From Deltaproteobacteria bacterium (lineage in GTDB: Bacteria > Myxococcota_A > UBA9160 > PR03), in the NCBI GenBank assembly GCA_035063765.1, contig JAPSFT010000024.1, positions 1-57,757 on the forward strand: a stretch of 57,757 bases of DNA. Direction: 5' to 3'. Of this stretch, positions 25,348 through 34,298 are shown piece after piece (the stretch's first letter is position 1; every line of letters begins with the position of its first letter). The notes beneath the pieces are model-generated. The model was not told the origin of the DNA, searched no databases, and was given only the letters and a program-made list of their open reading frames with translations. The translations under genes were made by a program, and so were the position numbers.

Positions 25348-26325
25348 TCAGGACCCCGGCGCGCCGGCCTCGGCAAGCGCGCCGATGCGCCGCAGCACCC
25401 GCTCCGCCTCCGCCACCACGCTGCGCACCAGGTCGCCCGCGGCGGGCACGTCGTGGATCGCGCCCGCGCCCTGGCCGGCGGGCATGCAGGTCCGTTCCGG
25501 GTCCGCCGTGGCGTCGTCGGCAAAGCCGAGCGCGCCGGCGCGCGCGGCGGCCGCCATCTGCAGGGGGAAGGGCTGGATGTCGCTGCCGCGCGCGCGCCAC
25601 TCGTCGACCCAGGCGTTGCGCAGCACGCGCATCGGTTTGCCCGAGTACGAGCGGGTGATCTCGGTGCCGTCGTCGCGGGCGGCGACCAGGCGCTCCTTGT
25701 AGAGCTTCGCGGCGCGCGCCTCGCGGGTCGCGATGAAGCGCGTCCCCATCCACACCCCCTGCGCGCCGAGCGCGAGCGCGGCGGCGAGGCCGCGGCCGTC
25801 GACGATCGCGCCGGCCGCGAGCACGGGGATGCCGACGGCGTCGACGATCTGGGGCACCAGCGCCATGCCGGCGATCTGCCCGGTGTGGCCGCCCGCCTCC
25901 GTGCCCTGCGCCACGACGGCGTCGCACCCGGCGTCCTCGGCGCGCCGCGCGTGGTCGACCTTGCCGCACACCACCATCACCTGGACGCCGGCCGCGTGGC
26001 AGCGCGCGATCACCGGCGCCGGGACGCCGAGGCCCGCGACGAAGCAGGAGGCGCCCTCCTCGACGATCACGTCGATGGCCGCCTCGACGAGCTCGGGCAG
26101 GGCCGCCAGCATGTCGACGCCGAAGGGCCGCGCGGTGCGCGCCCGCACCGCCCGCATCTGCTCGCGGATGCGTTCCGGCGGCGAGGTCGCCATCCCGAGC
26201 ACGCCGTAGCCGCCCGCCTCGGAGACGGCGGCGACCAGCTCCGCGAAGGCCACCTCGCCCATGCCCGCCAGGAAGACCGGGTGCTCGATCCCGAAGCGCT
26301 CGCAGATCGGGGTCCGCAGGGTCAA
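25348..26325 (-). CDS. Nitronate monooxygenase/NPD-like FMN flavoprotein
   Basis: TIM-barrel FMN oxidoreductase of the nitronate monooxygenase (2-nitropropane dioxygenase) family, 325 residues. Blocks: MTLRTPICERFGIEHPVFLA, AAVSEAGGYGVLGMA, CDAVVAQGTEAGGHTGQ (catalytic His region), GIPVLAAGAIVDGRGLAAAL and GAQGVWMGTRFIATREA. Related sequences include FabK-type enoyl-ACP reductases, but the AQGTEAGGH motif favours the NMO/NPD group. The TTG at 26325 is the start, with GGTGGAG upstream; no ATG or GTG fits. Next to no related gene, so the substrate cannot be inferred. Confidence 0.88.
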   Translation of the reverse strand: MTLRTPICERFGIEHPVFLAGMGEVAFAELVAAVSEAGGYGVLGMATSPPERIREQMRAVRARTARPFGVDMLAALPELVEAAIDVIVEEGASCFVAGLGVPAPVIARCHAAGVQVMVVCGKVDHARRAEDAGCDAVVAQGTEAGGHTGQIAGMALVPQIVDAVGIPVLAAGAIVDGRGLAAALALGAQGVWMGTRFIATREARAAKLYKERLVAARDDGTEITRSYSGKPMRVLRNAWVDEWRARGSDIQPFPLQMAAAARAGALGFADDATADPERTCMPAGQGAGAIHDVPAAGDLVRSVVAEAERVLRRIGALAEAGAPGS

Positions 26326-26392
26326 GCGCTGGCTCCACCGCGGCCAGCGCCAGGGCGGCCGGCAGCGCGGCCGGATCCAGGGCGACCGCGCC

Positions 26393-27724
26393 TCAGAGCG
26401 GCGTCAGCGAGGGGTCGGCGATCTCGCGCTTGACGAGCTTGCCGCCCTCGTAGAGGGAGGTCACGTCCACCTGGCCATCGGCGTTCTTGTCCTCTTCGCG
26501 CTTGACGAGCACCGTCTTCCCGTCCTGCTGCTCGTAGGCCTCGAAGACGTCGGCCTGGCCGTCCCCGGTGGTGTCGCGCTCGACCCGCACCACCACCTCC
26601 TCGCCGCCGGGGCCGCTCCCGTAGTGGCTCCAGACGTCGGCGGCGCCGTTTCGGTCGCGGTCCTCCTCGACGCGCACGACCCGCCGGCCCTCGTAGACGA
26701 CGGTGCGGTCGATCCTGCCGTCGCCGTCCTGGTCGTGGCGCTCCTCGACGAGCGAGCCGCCCGCGAAGCGGTAGAAGGCGTCGCGCGTGCCGTTGCCGTC
26801 CCGGTCCACCTCGCGCGCCGTCATCACGCCCCCCTCGTAGGTCTCCCACGCGTCGGGCTTGCCGTCGCCGCTCTCGTCGAGCCGGCGCTCCGTCACCGCA
26901 CCAGCCGTATACACCGTCCAAGCGTCGATGCGGCCGTCGTAGTCGCGATCGGCCTCGATGCGCAGCAGCGCGCCGGTCTTCGGGTCCGCGTAGCGGATCT
27001 CCTCGGGCTTGCCGTCGCGATCGGCGTCGAGGGAGCGCGCGACGACCGTGAGCTCGTCGTCGTTCTCCCACCTGCCGGCAGGGATCTCGGTCTTGCGCTC
27101 CTCGAAGATCGAGGCGGGCAGCTCGCGCGGCCGGGGTGCACGCGGGGCCGCGCGCGGGTCCGCCTGCTCCGCCAGCTCCTCCGCGGTCGGCGCCGCCGCC
27201 GGGGCGACGCCCGCGCTCCCGCTCGGTGCGGCCGCGGGCTCCTCGTCGATCTCGTCGAGGAGCTCCTCCTGGCGGCGCAGCTCCTCCTCGATCTCGCCCT
27301 CGAGCGAAGCCTGCCGCTCCAGCTCCGCCTCCATCTCGGCCTCGCGCTGCGCTTCGGCGCCGCCTCCCCCGTAGCCGCCTCCGTAGCCGCCGCCGTAGCC
27401 CCCGCCGTACCCGCCGCCGAACGGCACGTCACCGGTCACCGCACCGTAGACACCCGCGAGTGTGCCCACCGCGATGGCGCCGATCGGCCCGCCCACCGAG
27501 CCGATCATCGCGCCGAGCAGCGCGCTGTGGACGCCGCTCTGCGCGCGCTGCCGCGGGGCCGGCCCGCTCGGGAGCGCCGGATCGGGCGGCAGCGAGGCGG
27601 TGGGGCCGGTGGCGGCCGGGTCGGGCGCGGTCGAGCCCGGCGGCGGCGAGCCGCTCGCGCAGGCCCCGGCGGCGAGCAGCGCCGCGAGCAGCGGAGCGAC
27701 GAGGGCCTGGGAGAGGCGCACCAT
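26393..27724 (-). CDS. Lipoprotein with Gly-Tyr repeat, coiled coil and eight DxDxDG-type loops
   Basis: A 443-residue lipoprotein (lipobox LAAGAC, Cys22). Regions in order: a Pro/Ser/Ala-rich linker; a hydrophobic glycine-zipper-like segment (LLGAMIGSVGGPIGAIAVGT); GGGYGGGYGGGYGGG; a Glu-rich coiled coil (about 122-160); an Ala/Pro linker; then about 210 residues with eight acidic loops spaced about 22-29 residues apart (for example DADRDGKPE, DRDYDGRID, DESGDGKPD, DRDGNGTRD, DQDGDGRID, DRDRNGAAD, DTTGDGQAD, DKNADGQVD), each preceded by a hydrophobic strand such as WETYEGG. These loops look calcium-binding. The much longer frame upstream is a shadow. Function unknown. Confidence 0.82.
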   Translation of the reverse strand: MVRLSQALVAPLLAALLAAGACASGSPPPGSTAPDPAATGPTASLPPDPALPSGPAPRQRAQSGVHSALLGAMIGSVGGPIGAIAVGTLAGVYGAVTGDVPFGGGYGGGYGGGYGGGYGGGGAEAQREAEMEAELERQASLEGEIEEELRRQEELLDEIDEEPAAAPSGSAGVAPAAAPTAEELAEQADPRAAPRAPRPRELPASIFEERKTEIPAGRWENDDELTVVARSLDADRDGKPEEIRYADPKTGALLRIEADRDYDGRIDAWTVYTAGAVTERRLDESGDGKPDAWETYEGGVMTAREVDRDGNGTRDAFYRFAGGSLVEERHDQDGDGRIDRTVVYEGRRVVRVEEDRDRNGAADVWSHYGSGPGGEEVVVRVERDTTGDGQADVFEAYEQQDGKTVLVKREEDKNADGQVDVTSLYEGGKLVKREIADPSLTPL

Positions 27725-28159
27725 GGGGGCCGTCGGCCTTCGCAGTAGGAGCCGCCTGCCGGCGGCGACGCCGAGGTGGTACCACAGAAGAGAGGGCGTG
27801 ACACGAAGCGCGCGACCGCGGGTGGCGCCGCGCGCCCGCCGCCGGCGACGGCGGGGCCCCGTCCGACGCGCCGCGGCAACCGGGACCCGCCGGGGCTGCG
27901 GCCGCCCCCGTGGCTCCCGGAAAGCAAACCGCCTCGCGCAACCCGGAGTGGTCACGGGGCGGCAAGCCCGGTGCACGAATCGACTCGACTGGCAGATCGG
28001 CCGCCGGTATCGTAACGCGCTGCATCGGAGGCCGTGATACCCGGCGGGCGCTCGCGGGTACCCACCGGGGGGACGGTCGCGCAGGTCCGGGAGCGACGGT
28101 CCGAGGGGCGTAGGTCGAGAGAGCCGGCGGCTTTGGCGCCGGACCGATGCGGAGGCGGC
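27725..28159. other. Divergent region between the repeat lipoprotein and the patatin-like gene
   Basis: About 435 bp with no convincing gene; if the patatin gene starts at the GTG at 28034 the gap shrinks to 309 bp. It contains the palindrome GTGGTACCAC (27776-27785), a possible operator, and GC-rich inverted segments around 27835-27870. No clear promoter hexamers on either strand. Confidence 0.6.
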
Positions 28160-29524
28160 TTGGGTCTCACGCTGATCCGGAAGAGCCGGGGCTCCCGCCC
28201 GAAGCGCGACCCGCGCATCGCCCTCGTGCTGGCGGGCGGCGCGGTGTCGGGCGGGGCCTTCAAGGTCGGTGGCCTCAAGGCGCTCGACGATTTCCTGGTC
28301 GGCCGCAAGATCACCGACTTCGACACCTACGTGGGTCTGTCGGCCGGCTCGATCCTCGCCGTGGCGCTCGCGAGCGGCGTGTCGCCGGGCGAGATGATCA
28401 AGGTCCTCGAGGGGCGCAGCCGGCGCATGGACCAGCTCCGCCCGATGGACTTCTACAACCCGAACTGGCGCGAGTTCGTGGGGCGGCCGGCCAAGCTCGT
28501 CTACGACCTGCTCGCGTTCCTTCCCGGTGTCGGCGCCGACTTCGTGCGCGCCCTGCCCGGGCTCCCGGAGGCGGTCGGGGGACCGCTGCAGGCCTTCGCC
28601 GGCGCGCCCACCTACGCACACTTCGAGAAGGCGGCGCTGGCGCTCATGCAGCACGTCTCGCCGAGGCGCGAGATCCCGGCGCTCACCAACCACATCCCGT
28701 CGGGCTTCTTCGACAACGCGAGCCTCGAGAGCTGGCTGCGCCGCAACCTCGAGCGGATGCGGATGCCCAACGACTTCCGGGCCTTCCTGCGCAAGCGCGC
28801 GCGCTCCCTCTACATCACCGCCTGCGATCTCGACACCGCCGAACGCGAGGTATTCGGCCCCGACGAGTGCTGCGACGCGACGATCTCGGAGGCCGTGCAG
28901 GCCTCGACGGCGCTGCCGCTCTTCTACCGGCCCGCGCGCATCAACGGCGTCGACTACGTCGACGGCGGCGTGCGCACGACCGCCAGCATCGACGTCGCGA
29001 TCGAGAAGGGCGCCGACCTGATCGTCTGCTACAACCCCTTCCGCCCGTTCCTGAACCGCATCGACGCCGAGGGCGGCGGCGCACCGTACTTCGCGAACGG
29101 CCGCTACCTGGCCGACCGCGGCATGAAGATGGTCCTGAACCAGGTCTTCCGGACGCTGCTGCACTCGCGCCTCAAGCTCGGCCTCCAGCGCTACCTCACC
29201 GACGAGCGCTTCCAGGGCGACATCCTGTTGCTCGAGCCGCGCGAGCGGGACGCGGAGTTCTTCAACCTGAACCCGCTGGCGTTCTGGAAGCGCGCCGACG
29301 CGATCCAGCACGGCTTCGAGTCCGTGCGCACGACGCTCGAGCAGAACTTCGACGCGGTGGCCGAGGTGCTCGGCCACTACGGCCTCGAGATGAGCCGCGA
29401 GGCCGCGCACCGCAAGGCCGAGCGCGTGCGCGCCGAGCGTGGCTGGGCGCTCCCGAAGGACGAGCCGGCCGCGCAGGAGGCGTCCCGGACGCCCCTGCGT
29501 CTCGTGCGCAGCGAGAGCGCCTGA
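28160..29524 (+). CDS. Patatin-like phospholipase/lipase
   Basis: Serine acyl hydrolase with a Ser-Asp dyad, 454 residues. The oxyanion loop is VLAGGAVSGGAFKVGG, the nucleophile Ser61 lies in YVGLSAGSI (GxSxG), and the dyad Asp268 in VDGGVRTT (DGG). C-terminal to it are helical regions (MKMVLNQVFRTLLHSRLKLG) and a basic end. No signal peptide, so cytoplasmic or membrane-peripheral. The TTG at 28160 is chosen because GGAGG lies 4 bases upstream and the extra 42 residues from the GTG at 28034 look non-coding. Probably acts on phospholipid or triacylglycerol acyl chains; it could take part in membrane lipid recycling. Confidence 0.87.
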   Translation: MGLTLIRKSRGSRPKRDPRIALVLAGGAVSGGAFKVGGLKALDDFLVGRKITDFDTYVGLSAGSILAVALASGVSPGEMIKVLEGRSRRMDQLRPMDFYNPNWREFVGRPAKLVYDLLAFLPGVGADFVRALPGLPEAVGGPLQAFAGAPTYAHFEKAALALMQHVSPRREIPALTNHIPSGFFDNASLESWLRRNLERMRMPNDFRAFLRKRARSLYITACDLDTAEREVFGPDECCDATISEAVQASTALPLFYRPARINGVDYVDGGVRTTASIDVAIEKGADLIVCYNPFRPFLNRIDAEGGGAPYFANGRYLADRGMKMVLNQVFRTLLHSRLKLGLQRYLTDERFQGDILLLEPRERDAEFFNLNPLAFWKRADAIQHGFESVRTTLEQNFDAVAEVLGHYGLEMSREAAHRKAERVRAERGWALPKDEPAAQEASRTPLRLVRSESA

Positions 29525-29602
29525 GCGCCTCCGCGCCTCCCGCGCACCCTCCTGTCCCCGGAGTAGCCGCGACGGCCCCGAATCGACTGTTCCGTCGGGG
29601 GC

Positions 29603-29631
29603 TTGCCCCGCGGGGTACACGGTGGTACACT
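29603..29631 (+). promoter_or_regulatory. Sigma-70-type promoter for the TANGO2-like gene, with a GGTACAC repeat
   Basis: TTGCCC (29603-29608) and TACACT (29626-29631) are 17 bp apart, 4/6 matches each to -35 and -10. Two direct copies of GGTACAC, one helical turn apart (start-to-start 10 bp), lie across the spacer and -10, a place where a repressor could bind. The leader to the ATG at 29720 is about 80 bases. Confidence 0.5.
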
Positions 29632-29719
29632 GCGCGCGCCTTCGACACCCTGTGTGCCCCTCCGGACACGCACGCCGGCCGCCGGCGCTCGCGCGTGTCG
29701 TGCGGGTGAGAGGCGTCTG

Positions 29720-30499
29720 ATGTGTACGCTCGTCGCCCTCCACCGCTGCGTGCCCGGCGCCCACCTCTGGGTCGCTGCGAATCGCGACGAGTTCCTCGCA
29801 CGGCCCGCCGCGGGGCCCGCCCTGCGCGACGGGCGTGCCGGTGCGATCGTCGCTCCGCTCGACCTGCAGGCGGGCGGCACCTGGTGGGGGCTGAACGCGC
29901 AGGGCGTGTTCGCTGCCGTCACCAATCGCCCGGCGCCGCGCCCGGACCCGGCCCTCCGCTCGCGCGGGCAGCTCGTCCTGGACCTGCTCGCCGTGGACTC
30001 TGCGCACGCGGCCGCCGAGCGCGCCGCCGCGCTCGGCCCTGCCCGCTACAACCCCTTCAACCTCTTCCTGGCCGATGCGGACGACGCCTTCGCCCTCGTG
30101 TACGAGGGCACGGGGCGCCTCCTGCCGCTCGCGCCCGGCGTCCACGTGGTGGGCAACGCGGATCCCGACGCTCGCGGTGTCCCGAAGATCCGCCGCACGC
30201 TCGAGCGCGCGGAGCGGGTGGCGGGCGGCCCGGCCGGTGCGGTCCGCGACGGCCTCGCTGCGATCTGCCGCACCCACGGCGACGACCCGGATCCGAAGGG
30301 GGACACCTGCGTCCACCTCGGCGGCTACGGCACCCGCAGCTCGAGCCTGCTGCGACTGGGCAGCGACGGCGACCGGCTCGAGCACGCGGCGGGCCCGCCC
30401 TGCGCGAGCCCCTACGAGGATTTCACTCCTCTCCTGCAGGAGCTGGGCCATACGGTCCGGCGACCGCCGGGGGAGACGGCGACGAGGAAGGCCAGTTGA
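29720..30499 (+). CDS. TANGO2/NRDE family protein
   Basis: A 259-residue Ntn-hydrolase-like protein of the TANGO2/NRDE family. It begins MCTLVALHRCVPGAHLWVAA with Cys2 as the likely N-terminal nucleophile, then ANRDEFLARPAAGPAL (the family's N-R-D-E), GGTWWGLNAQGVFAAVTNRP, and later VVGNADPDARGVPKI. Eukaryotic TANGO2 is linked to heme and lipid handling; bacterial roles are poorly known. Preceded by a good promoter. Stop overlaps the next start as TTGA (30496-30499). Confidence 0.88.
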   Translation: MCTLVALHRCVPGAHLWVAANRDEFLARPAAGPALRDGRAGAIVAPLDLQAGGTWWGLNAQGVFAAVTNRPAPRPDPALRSRGQLVLDLLAVDSAHAAAERAAALGPARYNPFNLFLADADDAFALVYEGTGRLLPLAPGVHVVGNADPDARGVPKIRRTLERAERVAGGPAGAVRDGLAAICRTHGDDPDPKGDTCVHLGGYGTRSSSLLRLGSDGDRLEHAAGPPCASPYEDFTPLLQELGHTVRRPPGETATRKAS

Positions 30500-30822
30500 G
30501 GAGAATCGGCAGCAACATCCGGAAGCAGAACTCCGACGCGAAGACCCATCGCGTCGTCAAGAACATCATCCGCTACACGGCGGACGAGGAGCCGCGCAAC
30601 GAGTACCCGAAGAAGATCGTCTCGCCGCCGAGCCCATCGGAGTGCTGCACCGAGGAGAACCGCGAGATCGTGGGCTCGACCCGCGAGATCGACGGCTTCA
30701 AGTTCGCGTACAAGGTGTGCCGGGAGTGCGGCTACGCGCTCAAGTTCTACTACCCGGCCACCGCGGGCACCAGCGAGGCGGTGACGAACTACCGGCAGTG
30801 GAAGCGCTACATGGTGCAGTGA
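30496..30822 (+). CDS. Small cysteine-rich (zinc-ribbon-like) protein
   Basis: A 108-residue cytoplasmic protein with a basic N-terminus (RRIGSNIRKQNSDAKTHRVV) and cysteines in SECCTEENRE and VCRECGYALKFYYP, enough for one zinc site. It ends YRQWKRYMVQ. The start is TTG at 30496, coupled by TTGA to the TANGO2-like stop; GAGGAAGG lies upstream. I do not recognise a named family. The arrangement suggests it works with the TANGO2-like protein or is simply co-expressed with it. Confidence 0.7.
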   Translation: MRRIGSNIRKQNSDAKTHRVVKNIIRYTADEEPRNEYPKKIVSPPSPSECCTEENREIVGSTREIDGFKFAYKVCRECGYALKFYYPATAGTSEAVTNYRQWKRYMVQ

Positions 30823-30838
30823 CGGCTATCCTGGCCGT

Positions 30839-32251
30839 GTGCCCGCCCACCCCCCGCGCGCCCCGATCCGCTCCCTCGCCGACGCCTCCGCCTGGCTCGA
30901 AGGCCTGATCGACGTCGAGCGCCGCCCGGAGCTGCCCTACCGGCGGCTCGGCCTCGAGCCGGTGCGGCGCCTGCTCGCCCGGCTCGGCGATCCACACGCC
31001 TCGCTCTCGGCCCTCCACGTCGCCGGCTCGAAGGGCAAGGGCTCGACGGCGCTCCTCGCCGAGGCGCTCCTGCGCGCGCTCGGCGAGCGCGTGGGCACCT
31101 TCACCTCGCCGCACCTCGAGCGCTGGACCGAGCGCTTCCGGATCGACGGCCGCGAGGTGGAGGGCGAGCGGCTGGCCGACGCGGTGGCGCGCCTGCGCCC
31201 GCACGTCGAGGCGCTCGCGGCCCAGGACCCCGCGCGGGCGCCCACCTTCTTCGACGCCACGACCGCCGCCGCGCTGCTGCTCTTCGCCGAGGCGGGCGTC
31301 GACCGCGCCGTGCTCGAGGTCGGACTCGGCGGGCGCCTCGACTCGACCAACGTGGTCACCCCCGCCGTCGCCTGCATCACCACGATCGAGCTCGAGCACA
31401 CCGACAAGCTCGGCGCGACGCTGGCCGCGATCGCCGGCGAGAAGGCCGGGATCGTGAAGCGCGGGTGCCCGCTCGTGCTGGGCGCCCTGCCGCCCGAAGC
31501 CCTGGCGGTGGTGCTCGAGCGCGCCGAGGAGCTCGAGGCTCCGGTCGCGCAGCTCGGCCGCGACTTCACGGTGCCCTCGTGCCGGGCCGCGCTCGACGGG
31601 CTGCACGTGACGCTGCGCGACGGGCCGCTCGCGGTGGAGGCCGTGCTCCCCTTGCTCGGCGCCCACCACGCGGCGAACGCGGCGCTGGCGCTGGCCTGCG
31701 TGCGCCGCCTGGGCGCGCACCCCGACCCCGTGCTCGCCGGCGCTGCGCGGCGCGGCTTCGCGAGGGCCGAGCTGCCGGCGCGGGTCGAGGTCGTCGGGCG
31801 CACGCCCTGGCGGATCGTCGACGCGGCCCACACCGCCGCCTCGGCGGCGGCGCTCGCGGAGGCCCTGCGTCTCGTGCCGCGCCGCCAGGCGCACCTCGTG
31901 CTCTCGATCTCGGCCGGCAAGGATCTCGGCGCGATCCTCGCAGCGCTCCTGCCGCTTGCTGCGCAGGTGACCGTGACGCGCGCCGAGCCGGCGCGCTCGC
32001 TGGCGCCCGAGGCGATCGCCGCGGCGGTGCGTGCCGCGGGTCCCGCCGCCGCGCTGCGCGTGGTCCCGAACCCGCATCTCGCGCTGCGGGCGGCCCGCGA
32101 AGGCGCCGGCCCCGACGATCTCGTCGTCGCGAGCGGCTCGGTCTACCTGGCGGGGATCGCGCGCCGCGTCTGGCGCGAGCCGCCGGGCCCGGTGCCGGTC
32201 AGCCGGCGCCGACCGACGCCTTCAGGCGCCGGAAGACCTCGGCGGGCGTGA
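30839..32251 (+). CDS. folC: Folylpolyglutamate/dihydrofolate synthase
   Basis: Adds glutamate to folates (and, in the bifunctional form, makes dihydrofolate from dihydropteroate); 470 residues, slightly long. Mur-ligase-like blocks: ALHVAGSKGKGSTALLAEAL (P-loop), FTSPHLERWTERFRIDG, LEVGLGGRLDSTNVVTP, IELEHTDKLGATLAAIAGEK, and late IVDAAHTAASAAALAEALR. The last 20 or so residues are an Arg/Pro-rich extension that overlaps the end of the convergent GH20 gene by 53 bp. GTG at 30839. Confidence 0.93.
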   Translation: MPAHPPRAPIRSLADASAWLEGLIDVERRPELPYRRLGLEPVRRLLARLGDPHASLSALHVAGSKGKGSTALLAEALLRALGERVGTFTSPHLERWTERFRIDGREVEGERLADAVARLRPHVEALAAQDPARAPTFFDATTAAALLLFAEAGVDRAVLEVGLGGRLDSTNVVTPAVACITTIELEHTDKLGATLAAIAGEKAGIVKRGCPLVLGALPPEALAVVLERAEELEAPVAQLGRDFTVPSCRAALDGLHVTLRDGPLAVEAVLPLLGAHHAANAALALACVRRLGAHPDPVLAGAARRGFARAELPARVEVVGRTPWRIVDAAHTAASAAALAEALRLVPRRQAHLVLSISAGKDLGAILAALLPLAAQVTVTRAEPARSLAPEAIAAAVRAAGPAAALRVVPNPHLALRAAREGAGPDDLVVASGSVYLAGIARRVWREPPGPVPVSRRRPTPSGAGRPRRA

Positions 32252-34148
32252 AGCCCGCGTGCGGCCCGGGCGGGGGCGGCGGGCGGCCGCGCTCGAGGGC
32301 GCGTGCGGCCCGCGCGGTGCTCGCGATCGCGCGCGCGAGGCGCCGGCCGGTGATCTCGTAGTTCGAGGGCCGGCTCCGCGCCAGCCACAGGCGGCGCAGC
32401 CGCGCGCCGAGCCGGCGCTGCTCGCCGGCGAGCGCGGCGAGCTCGCGGGCGAGCGCGCGCCGCGCGCGGCGGTCGAGGCCCGCCGGCCGCTCGCGCCAGG
32501 CGATCCAGCGCCGGCCGGCGAGCGCGCGGCGCAGCGCCAGTGACGAAGCGTCGGCGGCCCAGGTGAGCTCGGCGTGGGTGAGCGCGTCCGCCCCGAAGCG
32601 CCGCCCGGCGGCGGCGAGCCGGGACGCGAATCTTCCGAGCCGCGCCAGCGTGCGGCGGGCCGCCTTCGGCTCGACCCCGCGCACGAACCAGGCCTCGTCG
32701 AGGGTGTCGAAGAACAGGAACTGGAGCGGGGAGCCGTTGAAGATCCGGAAGCCGGCGTCGTGGAGGCCGCCGAGCTCGCGATAGAGCCGCGCCGCCTCGC
32801 CGCTGTCGTCGCCGAAGAGCACGCGGCCGAAGGCGCGGTCGAAGACCGCCTCGGTGGCCGGGCCGCTCCAGGCCTCCTGGGCCGCCCATGCGTAGCCGAG
32901 CCACGAGCCGCCGAGCAGGTTGTAGTGCCCGAAGTCCCCCCAGTCGGTCATCAGGAGGCCCGTCGCGCCATGACGCCGCCCGGCGTCGGCCCAGCGCGAC
33001 ACGTTCGCGAGGGCGTTCTCCATGCGCGGGAAGAGGCAGTTCCAGGACGAGGTGCCGGGGCAGACCCAGAACTCGAGCCCGTGCTTCGCGAACACCCGGA
33101 CGCGGTCGAAGTCGAACTCCGCCTCGTACCACCAGTCGCAGAGCAGGACGTCGCGGTCGAGCTCGGCGATCCGCTCGGGATGGTGGTGGACGAAGTCGGC
33201 CCAGATCATCGGCCGGCGGCCGAGGGAGCGTGCCAGCTCGTGGACCCGCCGCACGTGCTCGAGGAAGAGCCCGCCGGGCCCCAGCGACTCCGCCAGCTCC
33301 CGGGAGCGCCCCTTGCCGAGGTCCCAGGGCTCGTCGCAGTTGGCGTGGAAGAGCTGCGAGCGGAAGTTCGGGACGTACTCCCCGTAGAGGTCGCGCAGCA
33401 GCTCGTAGCTGCGCGGATCGGCGCAGGCGAGCGTCCAGCGCGCGTCGGTCTCGGCCAGCTCCGCGTAGGCGGGCAGCGCCAGCACGTGCTCCATGTGGCC
33501 GAGCGACTGGAGGTTCGGCACGAGCTCGACGTGGCGTTCGGCGGCGTAGGCGTCGAGCGCGCGCAGGGTCTCGGCCTCGAGTCCCCAGGCGCCGGCGCCG
33601 ATCGCGGGGTGCCGGCGCGAGCGGAAGGTGTGCTCGACGTAGAGCATGAGGACGTTGAGCTTCAGCCGGACGCACAGGTCCACGAGCGCGCGCAGCTGGG
33701 CCTCGGTCGGCACCTTGCCGCGCGAGACGTCGAGCAGGATGCCCCGGTACGGGAAGGCGGGCGCGTCGTCGATCTCGCAGGCCGGGAGCCGGCCGCGCGC
33801 GCCGACGAGCTGCCCGAGCGTCTCGACGCCGTAGCGCAGGCCCGCGGGGCCCGCGGCGACGAGCTCGGCACCGCCCGCCGCAACCCGCAGGCGGTAGGCC
33901 TCGCCGGCATCGGCCTCGCGGCGCAGCGCGATCGCCGGCCCGAGCCCGTCCCGCCGCGCGTGGGTCTCGATCGCCAGCCGCACGCCGGCCGCGCGGGCCG
34001 CCGCCTCCTGGAGCGCGCGCGCCGACGCGAAGTCGCGGTCGTCGGAGCCGGCCTCGAGCACGATCGGGAGGCCGTCGCGCAGCGCGAGCTGGCCCGGGCG
34101 GCGCTCGGCACGGCGGGGCGCGGGGAGCAGCGGCGGGAGCGCGGGCAT
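32199..34148 (-). CDS. Glycoside hydrolase family 20 beta-hexosaminidase-like enzyme
   Basis: Removes terminal N-acetylhexosamine residues by substrate-assisted catalysis. The protein has 649 residues and no clear signal peptide, so it may be cytoplasmic. An N-terminal GH20b-like domain (GPAGLRYGVETLGQLVG) precedes the TIM barrel: YRGILLDVSRGKVPTEAQLR, VPNLQSLGHMEHVLALP and the catalytic Asp-Glu pair D272-E273 in FHANCDEPWDLG; then MIWADFVHHHP and a WNCLFPRMEN segment. The C-terminal 170 residues are helical and Arg-rich. Its C-terminus overlaps folC by 53 bp tail to tail. A CadC-like regulator diverges 150 bp away and may control it. Confidence 0.85.
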   Translation of the reverse strand: MPALPPLLPAPRRAERRPGQLALRDGLPIVLEAGSDDRDFASARALQEAAARAAGVRLAIETHARRDGLGPAIALRREADAGEAYRLRVAAGGAELVAAGPAGLRYGVETLGQLVGARGRLPACEIDDAPAFPYRGILLDVSRGKVPTEAQLRALVDLCVRLKLNVLMLYVEHTFRSRRHPAIGAGAWGLEAETLRALDAYAAERHVELVPNLQSLGHMEHVLALPAYAELAETDARWTLACADPRSYELLRDLYGEYVPNFRSQLFHANCDEPWDLGKGRSRELAESLGPGGLFLEHVRRVHELARSLGRRPMIWADFVHHHPERIAELDRDVLLCDWWYEAEFDFDRVRVFAKHGLEFWVCPGTSSWNCLFPRMENALANVSRWADAGRRHGATGLLMTDWGDFGHYNLLGGSWLGYAWAAQEAWSGPATEAVFDRAFGRVLFGDDSGEAARLYRELGGLHDAGFRIFNGSPLQFLFFDTLDEAWFVRGVEPKAARRTLARLGRFASRLAAAGRRFGADALTHAELTWAADASSLALRRALAGRRWIAWRERPAGLDRRARRALARELAALAGEQRRLGARLRRLWLARSRPSNYEITGRRLARAIASTARAARALERGRPPPPPGPHAGFTPAEVFRRLKASVGAG

Positions 34149-34298
34149 GGCCGCGCAAGCTAGCCCAGCGACGCCGCGCCGTGGCAAGGACCCCTGGCTC
34201 GCGAGCGGTGGTGCACGCACCCTGGCGTCCCGCCGGTGGGTCGCAGCGGTGCGGGCAGGTACCTTCGGCGCGGCTGGCCGCCTCGCCCGGAGGGTTGC

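Noticed and set aside
28034-28159. Longer patatin-like protein from GTG 28034
   Set aside because: The extra 42 residues are Arg/Gly/Pro-rich with no family match, while TTG 28160 has a well-placed GGAGG.
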